The position numbers and the translations under genes are program-made. This document shows, in pieces, positions 16,472 to 25,273 of a DNA stretch of 64,000 nucleotides (positions are counted from its first letter, which is position 1; each line of letters starts with the position of its first letter). The DNA comes from Ruminococcus sp. AM36-2AA. Lineage in GTDB: Bacteria > Bacillota > Clostridia > Lachnospirales > Lachnospiraceae. The notes beneath the pieces were generated by a model. It searched no databases. It had not been told where the DNA came from and was given only the letters and a program-made list of their open reading frames with translations. The stretch spans positions 96,304 to 160,303 of the forward strand of contig NZ_QTYB01000002.1 of the NCBI RefSeq assembly GCF_003461955.1, written 5' to 3'.

Positions 16472-16513
16472 AAGGAGGAAACAATTATGATAAAAAAGGA
16501 GAAAACAATTATG
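16472..16513 (+). repeat. Tandem duplication of ribosome-binding site and start codon
   Basis: 16472-16489 and 16496-16513 are 18-nt units differing at one base; each contains AAGGAG, an AACAATT spacer and ATG. The offset is 24 nt, so both ATGs are in the same frame. Confidence 0.85.
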
Positions 16514-17539
16514 TTACAGCAGGTAATGACAAATCCAGGAGAAATTATTTTCAGAGAGGTTCCGGTTCCGGAGGTAAAGGAAAATCAGGTGTTGGTAAAG
16601 ATTATGAATATTGGTGTTTGTGGATCAGATATTCATGTTTATCATGGAAAACATCCGTTTACAAAATATCCGGTAACACAGGGACATGAGGTTTCTGGTG
16701 AGATTACAGAACTTGGAAAAAATGTCACAGAGTTTCATGTGGGACAGAAGGTGACGATAGAGCCGCAGGTATATTGTGGACACTGCTATCCATGTCGTCA
16801 TGGAAAGTATAATCTCTGTGAGGAATTAAAAGTAATGGGATTTCAGACGACAGGAACAGCATCTGAGTATTTTGCAGTGGATGCATCTAAAGTAACACCT
16901 ATTCCAGAAGATATGTCCTATGAAGAAGGAGCTATGATCGAACCTCTTGCGGTGGCAGTTCATGGTGTAAAACAGATGGGCGATGTGGCTGGCATGAATA
17001 TTGTAGTCCTTGGCGCAGGACCGATCGGAAATCTCGTGGCACAGGCAGCAAAAGGAATGGGGGCAGCGAAAGTGATGCTCACAGATATCAGTGATCTTAG
17101 ACTGGCAAAGGCAAAAGAATGTGGAATTGATGTGTGTGTGAATACCCAAAATAAAGACTTCGGTGAGGCAATGATCGAAGCATTTGGACCGGATAAGGCG
17201 GATGTGATCTACGATTGTGCCGGAAACAATATCACAATGGGACAGGCAATTAAATATGCAAGAAAAGGAAGCACGATCGTACTGGTGGCTGTTTTTGCAG
17301 GAATGGCAGAAGTAGATCTTGCAGTGGCAAATGACCACGAACTTGACATTAAGAGCACGATGATGTACCGCCATGATGATTACATAGATGGAATCAGACT
17401 GGTAAATGAGGGCAAAGTTCATTTGAAACCGCTCATCTCAAAGACATTTGCTTTTAAAGATTATCTGAAGGCGTACCAGTATATTGATGATAACCGCGAG
17501 ACAACGATGAAAGTAATTATCAACGTCAGTGAAAAGTAA
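16487..17539 (+). CDS. Zinc-dependent alcohol/polyol dehydrogenase (MDR family)
   Basis: A 350-residue (or 342 if started at ATG 16511) NAD(P)-dependent medium-chain dehydrogenase. Catalytic zinc ligands lie in GVCGSDIH and GHEVSGE. The structural zinc loop CGHCYPCRHGKYNLC is complete. The Rossmann motif is VVLGAGPIGNLVAQAA. It resembles sorbitol, xylitol or L-threonine dehydrogenases. With a GPH transporter and a fructokinase-like kinase in the same operon, oxidation of a sugar alcohol to a ketose is a reasonable inference, but the substrate is not fixed by sequence. Two near-identical RBS-ATG units precede it. Confidence 0.9.
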   Translation: MIKKEKTIMLQQVMTNPGEIIFREVPVPEVKENQVLVKIMNIGVCGSDIHVYHGKHPFTKYPVTQGHEVSGEITELGKNVTEFHVGQKVTIEPQVYCGHCYPCRHGKYNLCEELKVMGFQTTGTASEYFAVDASKVTPIPEDMSYEEGAMIEPLAVAVHGVKQMGDVAGMNIVVLGAGPIGNLVAQAAKGMGAAKVMLTDISDLRLAKAKECGIDVCVNTQNKDFGEAMIEAFGPDKADVIYDCAGNNITMGQAIKYARKGSTIVLVAVFAGMAEVDLAVANDHELDIKSTMMYRHDDYIDGIRLVNEGKVHLKPLISKTFAFKDYLKAYQYIDDNRETTMKVIINVSEK

Positions 17540-17548
17540 GGAGTTCGT

Positions 17549-17940
17549 ATGGAAAATAAATATGGAATTGTCGGAGTTGCTCATATCGGGCTTCCGACAA
17601 ACGATTTGCAGAAAACAGTTGAGTTTTATAAGAGTCTTGGATTTGAAGTAATTATGCAGTCTTATAATGAAAAAGCAGGGGAAAAAGTGGCATTTTTACA
17701 GATAAAAAATACTGTATAGAGACTTTTGAAAATGGGCAGGCGGCAATGTCAGACGGTGCATACCAACATGTTGCACTTGATGTGGAAGACATTGAAAGTA
17801 TGTATCAGAAAATCTGCAATGAAAAATACACAATTATTACAGACGGAATCGAAGAACTGCCATTTTGGGAAAATGGTGTGAAGTTTTTTATGATCAAGGG
17901 CCCAAATGAGGAAAGAATAGAGTTCTGTCAGAAACTCTGA
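17549..17940 (+). pseudogene. VOC/glyoxalase family gene split by a -1 frameshift
   Basis: ATG 17549 follows AAGGAG by 6 nt. The first frame encodes a typical VOC start (GVAHIGLPTNDLQKTVEFYKSLGFEV) and stops at TAG 17717-17719. The frame with the rest of the domain (IETFENGQAAM, HVALDVED, LPFWENGVKFFMIKGPNEE) continues one base back, to 17940. The shift point lies at or near the A6 tract at 17704-17709, where A AAA AAT in phase is a -1 slippery heptamer leading exactly into the second frame. It is therefore either a one-base-deletion pseudogene or a frameshifted/slipped gene. VOC proteins are metal enzymes or isomerases; the substrate here is unknown. Confidence 0.8.
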
Positions 17941-17958
17941 TAAAAATAGGAGGGGCAT

Positions 17959-19323
17959 ATGGGAAGCGAAAACAAAAATGGAAAAGTACCGCTGATCAGT
18001 AAGATTGCATATGGTTTTGGTGATGTCGGATGTAATTTCAGCTGGATGTTCGTCAGTAATTTTCTGATGATATTTTATACAGACGTGTTCGGAATCAGTA
18101 TGGCGGCTGTGTCAGCACTTATGCTTTTTTCAAGATTCTGGGATGCGATCAATGATCCAATCGTCGGGGGACTTACGGATAAAACAAAATCGAGATGGGG
18201 ACGGTACCGTCCATGGCTGTTAGTAGCGGCACCAATTACAGCGATTCTTCTTGTTATGACATTCTGGGCAAGACCTGACTGGCCGCAGAATGGAAAGATC
18301 ATTTATATGGTAATTACATATTGTCTGCTGGTTTTGGGGTATACCTGTGTGAATATTCCATATGGAACCTTGTGTGGTGCTATGACACAGGATATTGATG
18401 AACGTGCAAAAATAAATACATCCCGTTCGGTTGCAGCGATGATTGCAATTGGTGTGTTAAATATTATCACAGTTCCGCTGCTCAGCAAATTCGGCAGTCA
18501 CAGTGCAAAGACAGGATATCTGACGGTGGCGGTCATATATGGATGTATTTTTACAGCCTGTCATTTCTTCTGCTTTGCGAAGACGAAAGAGGCAGTGATT
18601 ACTCCGGAAAAAGAAAAAATTTCTGTAAAGATACAGTTGAAAGCAGTCATGCAGAACAGACCATATCTTCTTGCATTGGCAGGGCAGATATTATTTGGAT
18701 TTACATTATATGGTAGAAACGCAGATATTCTGTATTATTTTACATATGTGGAAGGGAATGCCTCCTACTACACAACTTATTCGATGTGCATTATTATTCC
18801 TTCTATCATCGGGGCAGCCTGTTTTCAACCATTATTCCGCAAGTTGAATAACAAAGGAAGAACAGCATCTCTCTTTGCTTTATTTACAGGAATTTCCATG
18901 TTGTCTATGTTTTTCTTCAATGCCAAAGAATCACCAGCTATTTTTTATGCATTATCTGGTCTCACACAGTTTTTCTTCTCTGGATTTAATACCGCAATCT
19001 ATGCAATTATTCCAGACTGTGTGGAATATGGGGAGTGGAAAACCGGACTTAGAAATGACGGTTTTCAGTATGCATTTATTTCACTTGGAAATAAAATCGG
19101 AATGGCAGTTGGAACAGCACTTTTAGCAGGATTACTTGGAAAATATGGTTATATTGCAAATCAGATACAAAATGCAATTGTACTTTCAATTATGAAACAT
19201 GCATTTACGACGATTCCGGGTGTACTGTGGATTGTGACTGCGGTTGTATTATTTTTCTACCGGTTAAATAAAAAACGTTATAACGAGATTGTAGAGGAAC
19301 TAAAAAATGGAAGAAAAAGTTGA
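17959..19323 (+). CDS. GPH-family sugar/polyol:cation symporter (MFS)
   Basis: A 454-residue membrane protein with about twelve hydrophobic segments. It has the glycoside-pentoside-hexuronide motifs: AYGFGDVGCNFSW at the start, FSRFWDAINDPIVGGLTDKTKSRWGRYRPWLL in loop 2-3, and PDCVEYGEWKTGLRNDGFQYA in the second half. It imports a sugar or glycoside with H+ or Na+. AGGAGGGG precedes the ATG. It overlaps the kinase gene by 17 bp. The cargo is probably the substrate of the dehydrogenase/kinase pair. Confidence 0.92.
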   Translation: MGSENKNGKVPLISKIAYGFGDVGCNFSWMFVSNFLMIFYTDVFGISMAAVSALMLFSRFWDAINDPIVGGLTDKTKSRWGRYRPWLLVAAPITAILLVMTFWARPDWPQNGKIIYMVITYCLLVLGYTCVNIPYGTLCGAMTQDIDERAKINTSRSVAAMIAIGVLNIITVPLLSKFGSHSAKTGYLTVAVIYGCIFTACHFFCFAKTKEAVITPEKEKISVKIQLKAVMQNRPYLLALAGQILFGFTLYGRNADILYYFTYVEGNASYYTTYSMCIIIPSIIGAACFQPLFRKLNNKGRTASLFALFTGISMLSMFFFNAKESPAIFYALSGLTQFFFSGFNTAIYAIIPDCVEYGEWKTGLRNDGFQYAFISLGNKIGMAVGTALLAGLLGKYGYIANQIQNAIVLSIMKHAFTTIPGVLWIVTAVVLFFYRLNKKRYNEIVEELKNGRKS

Positions 19324-20269
19324 TATCGTGGCATTGGGAGAATTGCTGATTGATTTTACGGAAGCAGGACATAGTCAGGATGGGAGGAAATTGTTCGAAC
19401 AGAATCCCGGCGGTGCTCCGGCAAATCTTCTAACCGTTGCAAGCCACTTTGGGTATCGCACATCTTTTATTGGAAAAGTTGGAAACGATATGCATGGTAA
19501 ATTTTTAAAGAAGACATTGCAAAAGGAAGGAATCAATACAGATGCTATTGTTGAAGACCCGGGTTATTTTACAACGTTGGCATTTGTGGAAATCGGTGAA
19601 AATGGAGAACGGGAATTTTCTTTTGCAAGAAAACCGGGTGCAGATACACAGTTAAAAAAAGAAGAACTGGATCAGACATTAATTTCAGGTTGTAGAGTTT
19701 TTCATTTTGGATCATTATCACTGACAGATGAACCGGCAGAAAGTACAACGATCGAAGCGGTAAAAATGGCAAAAGCAGCGGGTGTACTTATTTCATATGA
19801 TCCAAATTACCGTCCGTCTCTTTGGAAGAGCAAAGAGTATGCAGTGAAAAAAATGAGATCTGTCATAGAATTGGTAGATGTCATGAAGGTATCGGATGAA
19901 GAGAGTATTCTGTTGACAGAGGCGAAAAGTTATGAGCAGGCTGCAGATCAACTCCTTGCCATGGGACCAAAGCTGGTTGCCATTACATTGGGAGAACAGG
20001 GCGTTCTTATGGCAACAAAAAGCAGAAAAGAAATCATCAAAGCATTTCAGACACATGCGGTCGACACGACTGGGGCCGGTGATTCATTCTGGGGAGGCGT
20101 ATTATGCAGTATCCTTTCTATGAATAAGAATGTTGAAAAAATGGAATGGGAAGAAATCAAAAAGTGTGCTGTTTTGGGAAATGCAGTTGCTGGATTGTGT
20201 GTGCAAAAGAGAGGCGGAATCCCTGCGATTCCGACGAAAGAGGCAGCGCTTGAATTTATGCAGAAATAA
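19307..20269 (+). CDS. PfkB-family carbohydrate kinase, fructokinase-like
   Basis: A 320-residue ribokinase-family sugar kinase. The N-terminal ALGELLIDFTEAG, the GGAPANLL sugar-binding motif, the acidic FGSLSLTDEP lid region and the C-terminal catalytic DTTGAGDSFWGGVL (anion hole and base Asp) are all present, in the spacing of bacterial fructokinases. It would phosphorylate the ketose made by the upstream dehydrogenase, for example fructose to fructose-6-phosphate. The start lies within the transporter gene (17-bp overlap). A long stem-loop ends the operon. Confidence 0.9.
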   Translation: MEEKVDIVALGELLIDFTEAGHSQDGRKLFEQNPGGAPANLLTVASHFGYRTSFIGKVGNDMHGKFLKKTLQKEGINTDAIVEDPGYFTTLAFVEIGENGEREFSFARKPGADTQLKKEELDQTLISGCRVFHFGSLSLTDEPAESTTIEAVKMAKAAGVLISYDPNYRPSLWKSKEYAVKKMRSVIELVDVMKVSDEESILLTEAKSYEQAADQLLAMGPKLVAITLGEQGVLMATKSRKEIIKAFQTHAVDTTGAGDSFWGGVLCSILSMNKNVEKMEWEEIKKCAVLGNAVAGLCVQKRGGIPAIPTKEAALEFMQK

Positions 20270-20289
20270 TGAATGTATATGAACAAACT

Positions 20290-20345
20290 CGGGGCTGTAA
20301 AAATCACGATTTATTAATCGTTAAAGCATCAGCCCCGTGTTTTTC
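20290..20345. terminator. Terminator between the kinase operon and ilvH
   Basis: CGGGGCTG (20290-20297) pairs with CAGCCCCG (20330-20337), with an inner CGAT/ATCG stem, followed by TGTTTTT on the plus strand. It may also serve the convergent ilvH gene. Confidence 0.8.
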
Positions 20346-20366
20346 TGTCGGAGTATTATTCAGCTT

Positions 20367-20879
20367 TTATCTCTCCATCATGCTGATAGACTCAATTCCG
20401 ACACTTCCGCCGCGCACAACTTCGATCTGCTTAAATTCTTCTTTGATAAGCTTGATAACCGCGTCATTCTTGGTTGCGGTCTGGACGAATTCCAGAAGGA
20501 GGCTGTCTTTGCCGTAGTCGATAACACGGGCCTTGAAAGTCTCAGCAATCTGGAAAAGTTCCACCTTATCTTCCGGTGAGCAGCCTTTTACTTTAATGTA
20601 AAGAATCTCTTTCATTCGAACGAACACATCTGTAAAATCAATGACTTTGATAACTTCGATCATGCGGTTCAGCTGTTTTTTGATCTGCTCAAAGGTTTCA
20701 TCATCGCTGACTGTGGCGATAGTCATTCTGGAAACTGTAGGATCTTCGGTGGTTCCAACGGTAAGACTGTCCAGGTTATAGGACTTTCCGGAGAAAAGAC
20801 CGGAAATCTTGGAAAGAACACCGACCTGGTTTTCAACGTAAAGAGAGATCCATCTTTTTTTCATTCCTTTATCCATCAT
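20367..20879 (-). CDS. ilvH: Acetolactate synthase small (regulatory) subunit
   Basis: A 170-residue regulatory subunit of acetohydroxyacid synthase. The N-terminal ACT domain (WISLYVENQVGVLSKISGLFSGKSYNLDSLTVG) binds valine for feedback inhibition; a second ACT-like domain follows from about residue 85. It activates the catalytic subunit encoded 9 bp upstream. Because it is co-transcribed with ilvB, it comes under the T-box leader. Length and motifs are normal for IlvH/IlvN. Confidence 0.94.
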   Translation of the reverse strand: MMDKGMKKRWISLYVENQVGVLSKISGLFSGKSYNLDSLTVGTTEDPTVSRMTIATVSDDETFEQIKKQLNRMIEVIKVIDFTDVFVRMKEILYIKVKGCSPEDKVELFQIAETFKARVIDYGKDSLLLEFVQTATKNDAVIKLIKEEFKQIEVVRGGSVGIESISMMER

Positions 20880-20888
20880 TCATTCCTC

Positions 20889-22607
20889 CTAACAATCCAT
20901 GATCAGATCAGCCAGGGTGCCGCCCGGCTTGATCATCGGGTAAACCATTTCCTCCGGATCAATGATAAATTCGATGATCGTAGGAGTTTTTGTATTCTTC
21001 TTAGCCTCTTCGAAAGCAGCCGCGATCTGATCCTTCTCAGTTACACGGATACCCTTTGCCCCATAGCTCTCTGCGAGACGGATGAAATCCGGTGTGTATT
21101 CCGGATATTCCTGACCGTCTGTACGGCGGGAGAGTGCACCGGCCTTCAGGTTTGTCATGGCGTAACGTTTTCCGTAGAAAAGCTTCTGCCACTGGCGGAC
21201 CATTCCGAGATATTCATTATTGAAGATACAGCAGATGATCGGAAGCTCCTCCAGAACTGCGGTAGCCAGCTCCTGAATATTCATCTGCATGCCGCCGTCA
21301 CCGGAAACGGAGATGACCGGTGTGTCCGGATTACCAATCTTGGCACCGATAGCACCTGGAAGGCCGTAACCCATGGTTCCAAGTCCGCCTGACATGATCA
21401 GCTGACGGTTCTCGGTGATGTCCGCATACTGGCTCACCAGCATCTGATGCTGACCTACATCGGTAACAAGAATGGCCTTGTCAAACTGGCGGTTGATCTC
21501 GCTGATGATATCCAGCGGTCCCATAATACCACGGTCCTTCATGGTAAGAGGATGCTCTTCCTTCCATTCCTGGATCTGCTTCAGCCATTTGCCGGTATTA
21601 CATTCCTGCACATATTCAGCCATTTTTGTGATAGCTTCTTTTGCATCGGCAACAATGGGGATATCTACATGGATGTTTCTGGAAATGGAAGCGGTGTCAA
21701 TATCAATGTGGACGATCTGTGCATGTGGAGCAAATTCATGGAGCTTGCCTGTGATACGGTCGTTAAAACGGGTTCCGATGGAAAACAGAAGATCGCATTC
21801 ATTCACTGCCATATTTGCGGCATAAGCGCCGTGCATACCAAGATTTCCGATAAACAGAGGGTTCTTTGTGGAAATGGCGCCACGTCCCATAACGGTTGTG
21901 ACAACCGGGATCTGAGTTTTCTCAACAACCTGGGTAAAAATCTCCTGCGCGCGGGAAATGATCACACCGCCGCCGGCAAGAAACAGAGGTTTTTTGGCCT
22001 TCTGCAGCATTTTGAGGGCACGCTTCAGCTGTCCGATATGCACGCTGGTGTTAGGCTTGTAGCCACGGATATTGACAGTCTTCGGATACTCAGCACTTCC
22101 CAGCTCGGCCATTACATCCTTTGGAAGGTCGATGAGAACCGGGCCTGGGCGTCCGGTGCGTGCGATATAGAAGGCTTCCTTGATGATACGTCCAAGATCC
22201 TCACGGTTGCGGACGGTAACACCATATTTTGTGATGCTTCTGGTGATCCCGACAATATCAACCTCCTGGAACGCATCGTTTCCGATGAGGTGACGGGCAA
22301 CCTGTCCGGTAAAGCATACAAGCGGAACGCTGTCATAGTTGGCGGTTGCAAGACCTGTAACAAGGTTGGTAGCTCCGGGACCGCTGGTAACGAGACATAC
22401 GCCAACCTTTCCGGTAGTTCTGGCATAGGCATCTGCTTCGTGTACAAGGGCCTGCTCGTGACGTGGCAGGATGATGTCAATGCCGCTCTGTTTATATAAT
22501 TCATCGCTGATATCGATGGTGCAGGCACCAGGATAGCCGAACAGAACATCAACGCCTTCTTCTTTTAAGGCTTTTACAAACAACTTGTTTCCGGAAATCT
22601 GTTTCAT
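20889..22607 (-). CDS. ilvB: Acetolactate synthase large (catalytic) subunit
   Basis: A 572-residue thiamine-diphosphate enzyme that makes acetolactate or acetohydroxybutyrate in valine, leucine and isoleucine synthesis. The N-terminal domain has GYPGACTID, the catalytic Glu region RHEQALVHEADAYAR and TSGPGATNLV. A FAD-type middle domain follows. The ThDP/Mg motif SGDGGMQMNIQELATAV then NNEYLGMVRQWQ is near the C-terminus. The start at 22607 has AAAGGAGGG 9 nt upstream; the frame is open 23 codons further, into the leader, without a site. It forms an operon with ilvH. Confidence 0.96.
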   Translation of the reverse strand: MKQISGNKLFVKALKEEGVDVLFGYPGACTIDISDELYKQSGIDIILPRHEQALVHEADAYARTTGKVGVCLVTSGPGATNLVTGLATANYDSVPLVCFTGQVARHLIGNDAFQEVDIVGITRSITKYGVTVRNREDLGRIIKEAFYIARTGRPGPVLIDLPKDVMAELGSAEYPKTVNIRGYKPNTSVHIGQLKRALKMLQKAKKPLFLAGGGVIISRAQEIFTQVVEKTQIPVVTTVMGRGAISTKNPLFIGNLGMHGAYAANMAVNECDLLFSIGTRFNDRITGKLHEFAPHAQIVHIDIDTASISRNIHVDIPIVADAKEAITKMAEYVQECNTGKWLKQIQEWKEEHPLTMKDRGIMGPLDIISEINRQFDKAILVTDVGQHQMLVSQYADITENRQLIMSGGLGTMGYGLPGAIGAKIGNPDTPVISVSGDGGMQMNIQELATAVLEELPIICCIFNNEYLGMVRQWQKLFYGKRYAMTNLKAGALSRRTDGQEYPEYTPDFIRLAESYGAKGIRVTEKDQIAAAFEEAKKNTKTPTIIEFIIDPEEMVYPMIKPGGTLADLIMDC

Positions 22608-22677
22608 GAATGGGTTCCCTCCTTTGATGATGTGAAAAGTTAAGCAGATAAGGGCTGCCGCGAGAAATTTTTCCAAT

Positions 22678-22955
22678 AAAAAAGTCCCGGCATATCGGAT
22701 AAAATATGCTCAGGACGGATAATTCCGCGGTACCACCTGTTTTCAGAGGTAAAACTCTGCTCTCTGCCAGTACAAAATTATACTGCCTCCCTGTAACGTG
22801 GGAATGACGATGAAGCCTACTGCATGAAGATCCATGGTTCAGTCCACTGCTCGAGGGCTACTTCCACAGTTCAGTCACGAAGATTCTCACCGGCCATCTT
22901 CTCTCTGTGCATCCGGAGACTGTGTACTACTCCCTGTCTTTGCATTTAGTAAATA
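22678..22955 (-). promoter_or_regulatory. T-box leader of ilvB-ilvH
   Basis: On the minus strand the T-box sequence AGGTGGTACCGCG is at 22726-22738. The stem I side shows AGAGAG, GGTGAGAATC and GTGGAAGTAG segments between about 22860 and 22910. A terminator (GTCC...GGGAC with one bulge, then six T) occupies 22678-22719. Uncharged tRNA binding would favour the antiterminator and transcription of ilvB. A CTC (Leu) at 22853-22855 is one candidate specifier, but the specifier loop was not resolved by eye. Confidence 0.9.
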
Positions 22956-22974
22956 TGAATAAAAATTTTAGATT

Positions 22975-23003
22975 ATTATAATATAAAATATCGGAACTGT
23001 CAA
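22975..23003 (-). promoter_or_regulatory. Consensus promoter of the ilvBH leader
   Basis: On the minus strand TTGACA (22998-23003) and TATAAT (22975-22980) are exactly 17 bp apart. The -35 lies within the terminator hairpin of the upstream gene. Confidence 0.85.
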
Positions 23004-23025
23004 TCAGAAATAGACAGTTCCGATA
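22989..23025 (-). terminator. Terminator of the CBS-domain membrane protein gene
   Basis: A perfect 13-bp stem (22989-23001 with 23013-23025), followed on the minus strand by an AT-rich tail. Confidence 0.75.
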
Positions 23026-23031
23026 ATGGTT

Positions 23032-24315
23032 CTATTCGGATTCATGATCGCTTACATGAAGCGTTTCCGGAAGGTAGACATGCACTTTCTCGATACGGTT
23101 TTTATCCAGTTTCTCTACGACCAGACGGATCCCGTCGTCTGTGACCACTTTATCACCGGCAACAGGCAGACGATCCAGATGTTCGATGATAAATCCACCC
23201 AGGGAATCATAATCCTCGGAATCCAGTTCCGTATCCAGATGATCATTTACGTCATCCAGATGCATGGAACCTTCGATGATATATTCCCGGTCGGAAATCT
23301 TCTGGACAAGCTCGTCCTCCTTCTCATCGTATTCGTCATGGATCTCACCCACGATCTCCTCCAGGATATCCTCCAGTGTGATCAGTCCGGCCATATCACC
23401 GTATTCATCCAGTACAATGGCAATGTTGAAGGTGGAGTCCTTCATTTCCACAAGAAGATCGGAAATGCTTTTTGTTTCGTAAGTGAAATGCGGCTTTCGG
23501 AGGAAATGATCGATAACAAATTCCTCATTTTTGTCGTAAAGAAGAAGATCCTTCATGTTGATGATTCCCACAATGTTGTTCTGGCTGTCCTTATAAACCG
23601 GCAGACGTGTGAACTTATCCTCGCGGAAAATATCGATCAGCTCATCATAGGTGGATTCTACATCCGCAAAGGTAACATGTACTCTTGGAACCATGATATC
23701 CTTGGCTGTGGCATCTCCAAGATCAAACACATTGTAGATCATTTCTTTTTCGTCGGATTCAATGACACCGTCCTCGTGGCTGACGTCCACGATGGTACGA
23801 AGCTCCTCCTCGGTCATGGCTTTGTCGGCTGCATCCGGATCCACACGCATCAGGCGCATCACACCTCTTGAAAAGAGATTGATGATAAAGATCACCGGTG
23901 TCATGATGGTCATAAGAAATTTAAAGACCGGGATATAGCGGAGGGTGATCTTTTCAGAGTTAATGGTTGCGTAGTTCTTGGGGGTGATCTCGCCGAAGAT
24001 TAAGATCAGAACCGTCAGGATCACCGTTACGATGCTGACCATATATCCGCCAAAGCTGTATGCAAGTGTGGTTGCAAGGGAAGAAGCCGAAATGTTCACA
24101 ATGTTGTTTCCGATGAGAATCGCACTGAGAAGCTTGGGCGTCTGGTTCTCAAGAATATCGAGAGCCATGGCTGCACGCTTGTTTCCCTCGTCTGCAAGAG
24201 AGCGGAGACGGATCTTGTTTACCGACATCAGCGCGGTTTCGTTAGATGAGAAAAAGGCTGACAATGCCAGCAGAATAAGTAATATGATTATCTGGTAAGT
24301 GTCGCTGGGGTCCAC
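23032..24315 (-). CDS. Hemolysin C/CorC-type CBS-domain membrane protein (CNNM family)
   Basis: A 427-residue protein with an N-terminal CNNM transmembrane domain (DUF21; about 1-180, with FSSNETALMSVNKIRL), a central CBS pair (MVPRVHVTFADVEST and GIINMKDLLLYD), and a C-terminal CorC/HlyC domain (DEYGDMAGLITLEDILEEIVGEI). The family exports Mg2+ or affects metal homeostasis; hemolysis is historical naming only. The start is GTG at 24315 with AAAGGAG upstream at a rather long 12-nt spacing. It is transcribed alone toward a terminator that overlaps the ilv promoter. Confidence 0.9.
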   Translation of the reverse strand: MDPSDTYQIIILLILLALSAFFSSNETALMSVNKIRLRSLADEGNKRAAMALDILENQTPKLLSAILIGNNIVNISASSLATTLAYSFGGYMVSIVTVILTVLILIFGEITPKNYATINSEKITLRYIPVFKFLMTIMTPVIFIINLFSRGVMRLMRVDPDAADKAMTEEELRTIVDVSHEDGVIESDEKEMIYNVFDLGDATAKDIMVPRVHVTFADVESTYDELIDIFREDKFTRLPVYKDSQNNIVGIINMKDLLLYDKNEEFVIDHFLRKPHFTYETKSISDLLVEMKDSTFNIAIVLDEYGDMAGLITLEDILEEIVGEIHDEYDEKEDELVQKISDREYIIEGSMHLDDVNDHLDTELDSEDYDSLGGFIIEHLDRLPVAGDKVVTDDGIRLVVEKLDKNRIEKVHVYLPETLHVSDHESE

Positions 24316-24461
24316 TTTTAATATTCACTCCTTTAAAAAATAAGATTTATTTGCTTAAAAATATATAGATACTCCCACATTATATACGTTTTTTGGCCTT
24401 TTGGCAAGTGGTGTAAGGAGACAGAAATCCTCCGAAAAATGTACGAAAATACGACAGCTTC

Positions 24462-24490
24462 TTGACAAAATAGTGAGTCTAAACTAACAT
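24462..24490 (+). promoter_or_regulatory. Promoter of the ABC exporter pair
   Basis: TTGACA (24462-24467) and TAACAT (24485-24490), 17 bp apart, about 75 bp before the ATPase start. Confidence 0.65.
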
Positions 24491-24564
24491 ATATTTATCA
24501 GTATTTTCCGGTGGCTGCGGAAATATGATGCCGGAAAAATAGGTTGAAATGGAAGGAGAACGAT

Positions 24565-25263
24565 ATGTTTCTGGAGATAAAAGGGATCAAAAAATCCTTC
24601 GGGGCAGGAGAAAGCCGTGTGGATGTTCTGAAAGGGATCGATCTGGAAATAGAAAAAGGAGAATTCTGTGTGTTGCTGGGGCCCTCCGGTTCCGGAAAAT
24701 CCACACTGTTAAATATCATCGGCGGCATTGACGGAGCAGATGCAGGCAGTATCACCATTCAGGGGGAGCGCCTGGAAGATATGAAAGAAAAGAAACTTTC
24801 GCTTTACCGCAGAAAACATCTGGGATACATTTTCCAGATGTATAATCTGATTCCTAATCTGACGGTACGGGAAAATATTGAAGTGGGAGCCTACTTAAGT
24901 GACAGACCTCTGGATGTGGATGAATTGCTTCATACCCTGGGACTTTATGAGCATCAGAGAAAGCTTCCCAATCAGCTTTCCGGAGGTCAGCAGCAGCGAA
25001 CAGCTATTGGACGGGCCATTGTAAAAAATCCGGATATCCTGCTCTGTGACGAGCCTACCGGTGCGCTGGATTATAATACCTCCAAGGAAATCCTGAAACT
25101 GATCGAAACCGTCAATCATAAATACGGAAACACCATAGTTATGGTTACCCACAACGACGCCATCAAGGATATGGCAGACCGTGTGGTGAAACTTCGTGAC
25201 GGTATGATCCGCAGAAACTATCAGAATGAGCAGAAGATTCCGGCTGCAGACTTGGAATGGTAA
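24565..25263 (+). CDS. MacB/LolD-type ABC transporter ATP-binding protein
   Basis: A 232-residue ATPase with Walker A GPSGSGKST, a Q-loop at IFQMYNLIPNLTV, signature LSGGQQQRTAIGRA, Walker B ILLCDEPTGALD and switch His in VTHNDA. The DEPTGALD form marks the MacB/LolD/BceA class, which pairs with FtsX-type permeases. ATG 24565 is chosen because AAGGAG lies 7 nt upstream; a TTG at 24544 is also in frame. It is followed by its permease after 10 bp. Likely roles are lipid/lipoprotein handling or antimicrobial resistance; no sensor genes are adjacent. Confidence 0.93.
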   Translation: MFLEIKGIKKSFGAGESRVDVLKGIDLEIEKGEFCVLLGPSGSGKSTLLNIIGGIDGADAGSITIQGERLEDMKEKKLSLYRRKHLGYIFQMYNLIPNLTVRENIEVGAYLSDRPLDVDELLHTLGLYEHQRKLPNQLSGGQQQRTAIGRAIVKNPDILLCDEPTGALDYNTSKEILKLIETVNHKYGNTIVMVTHNDAIKDMADRVVKLRDGMIRRNYQNEQKIPAADLEW

Positions 25264-25273
25264 GGAGGCAGGC

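Noticed and set aside
21447..22499. Long plus-strand open frame opposite ilvB
   Set aside because: It is an antisense shadow of a clear acetolactate synthase gene, with no ribosome site or family resemblance.
23026..23871. Plus-strand frame opposite the CBS-domain gene
   Set aside because: Antisense shadow; it starts within the terminator hairpin and has no recognisable domain.
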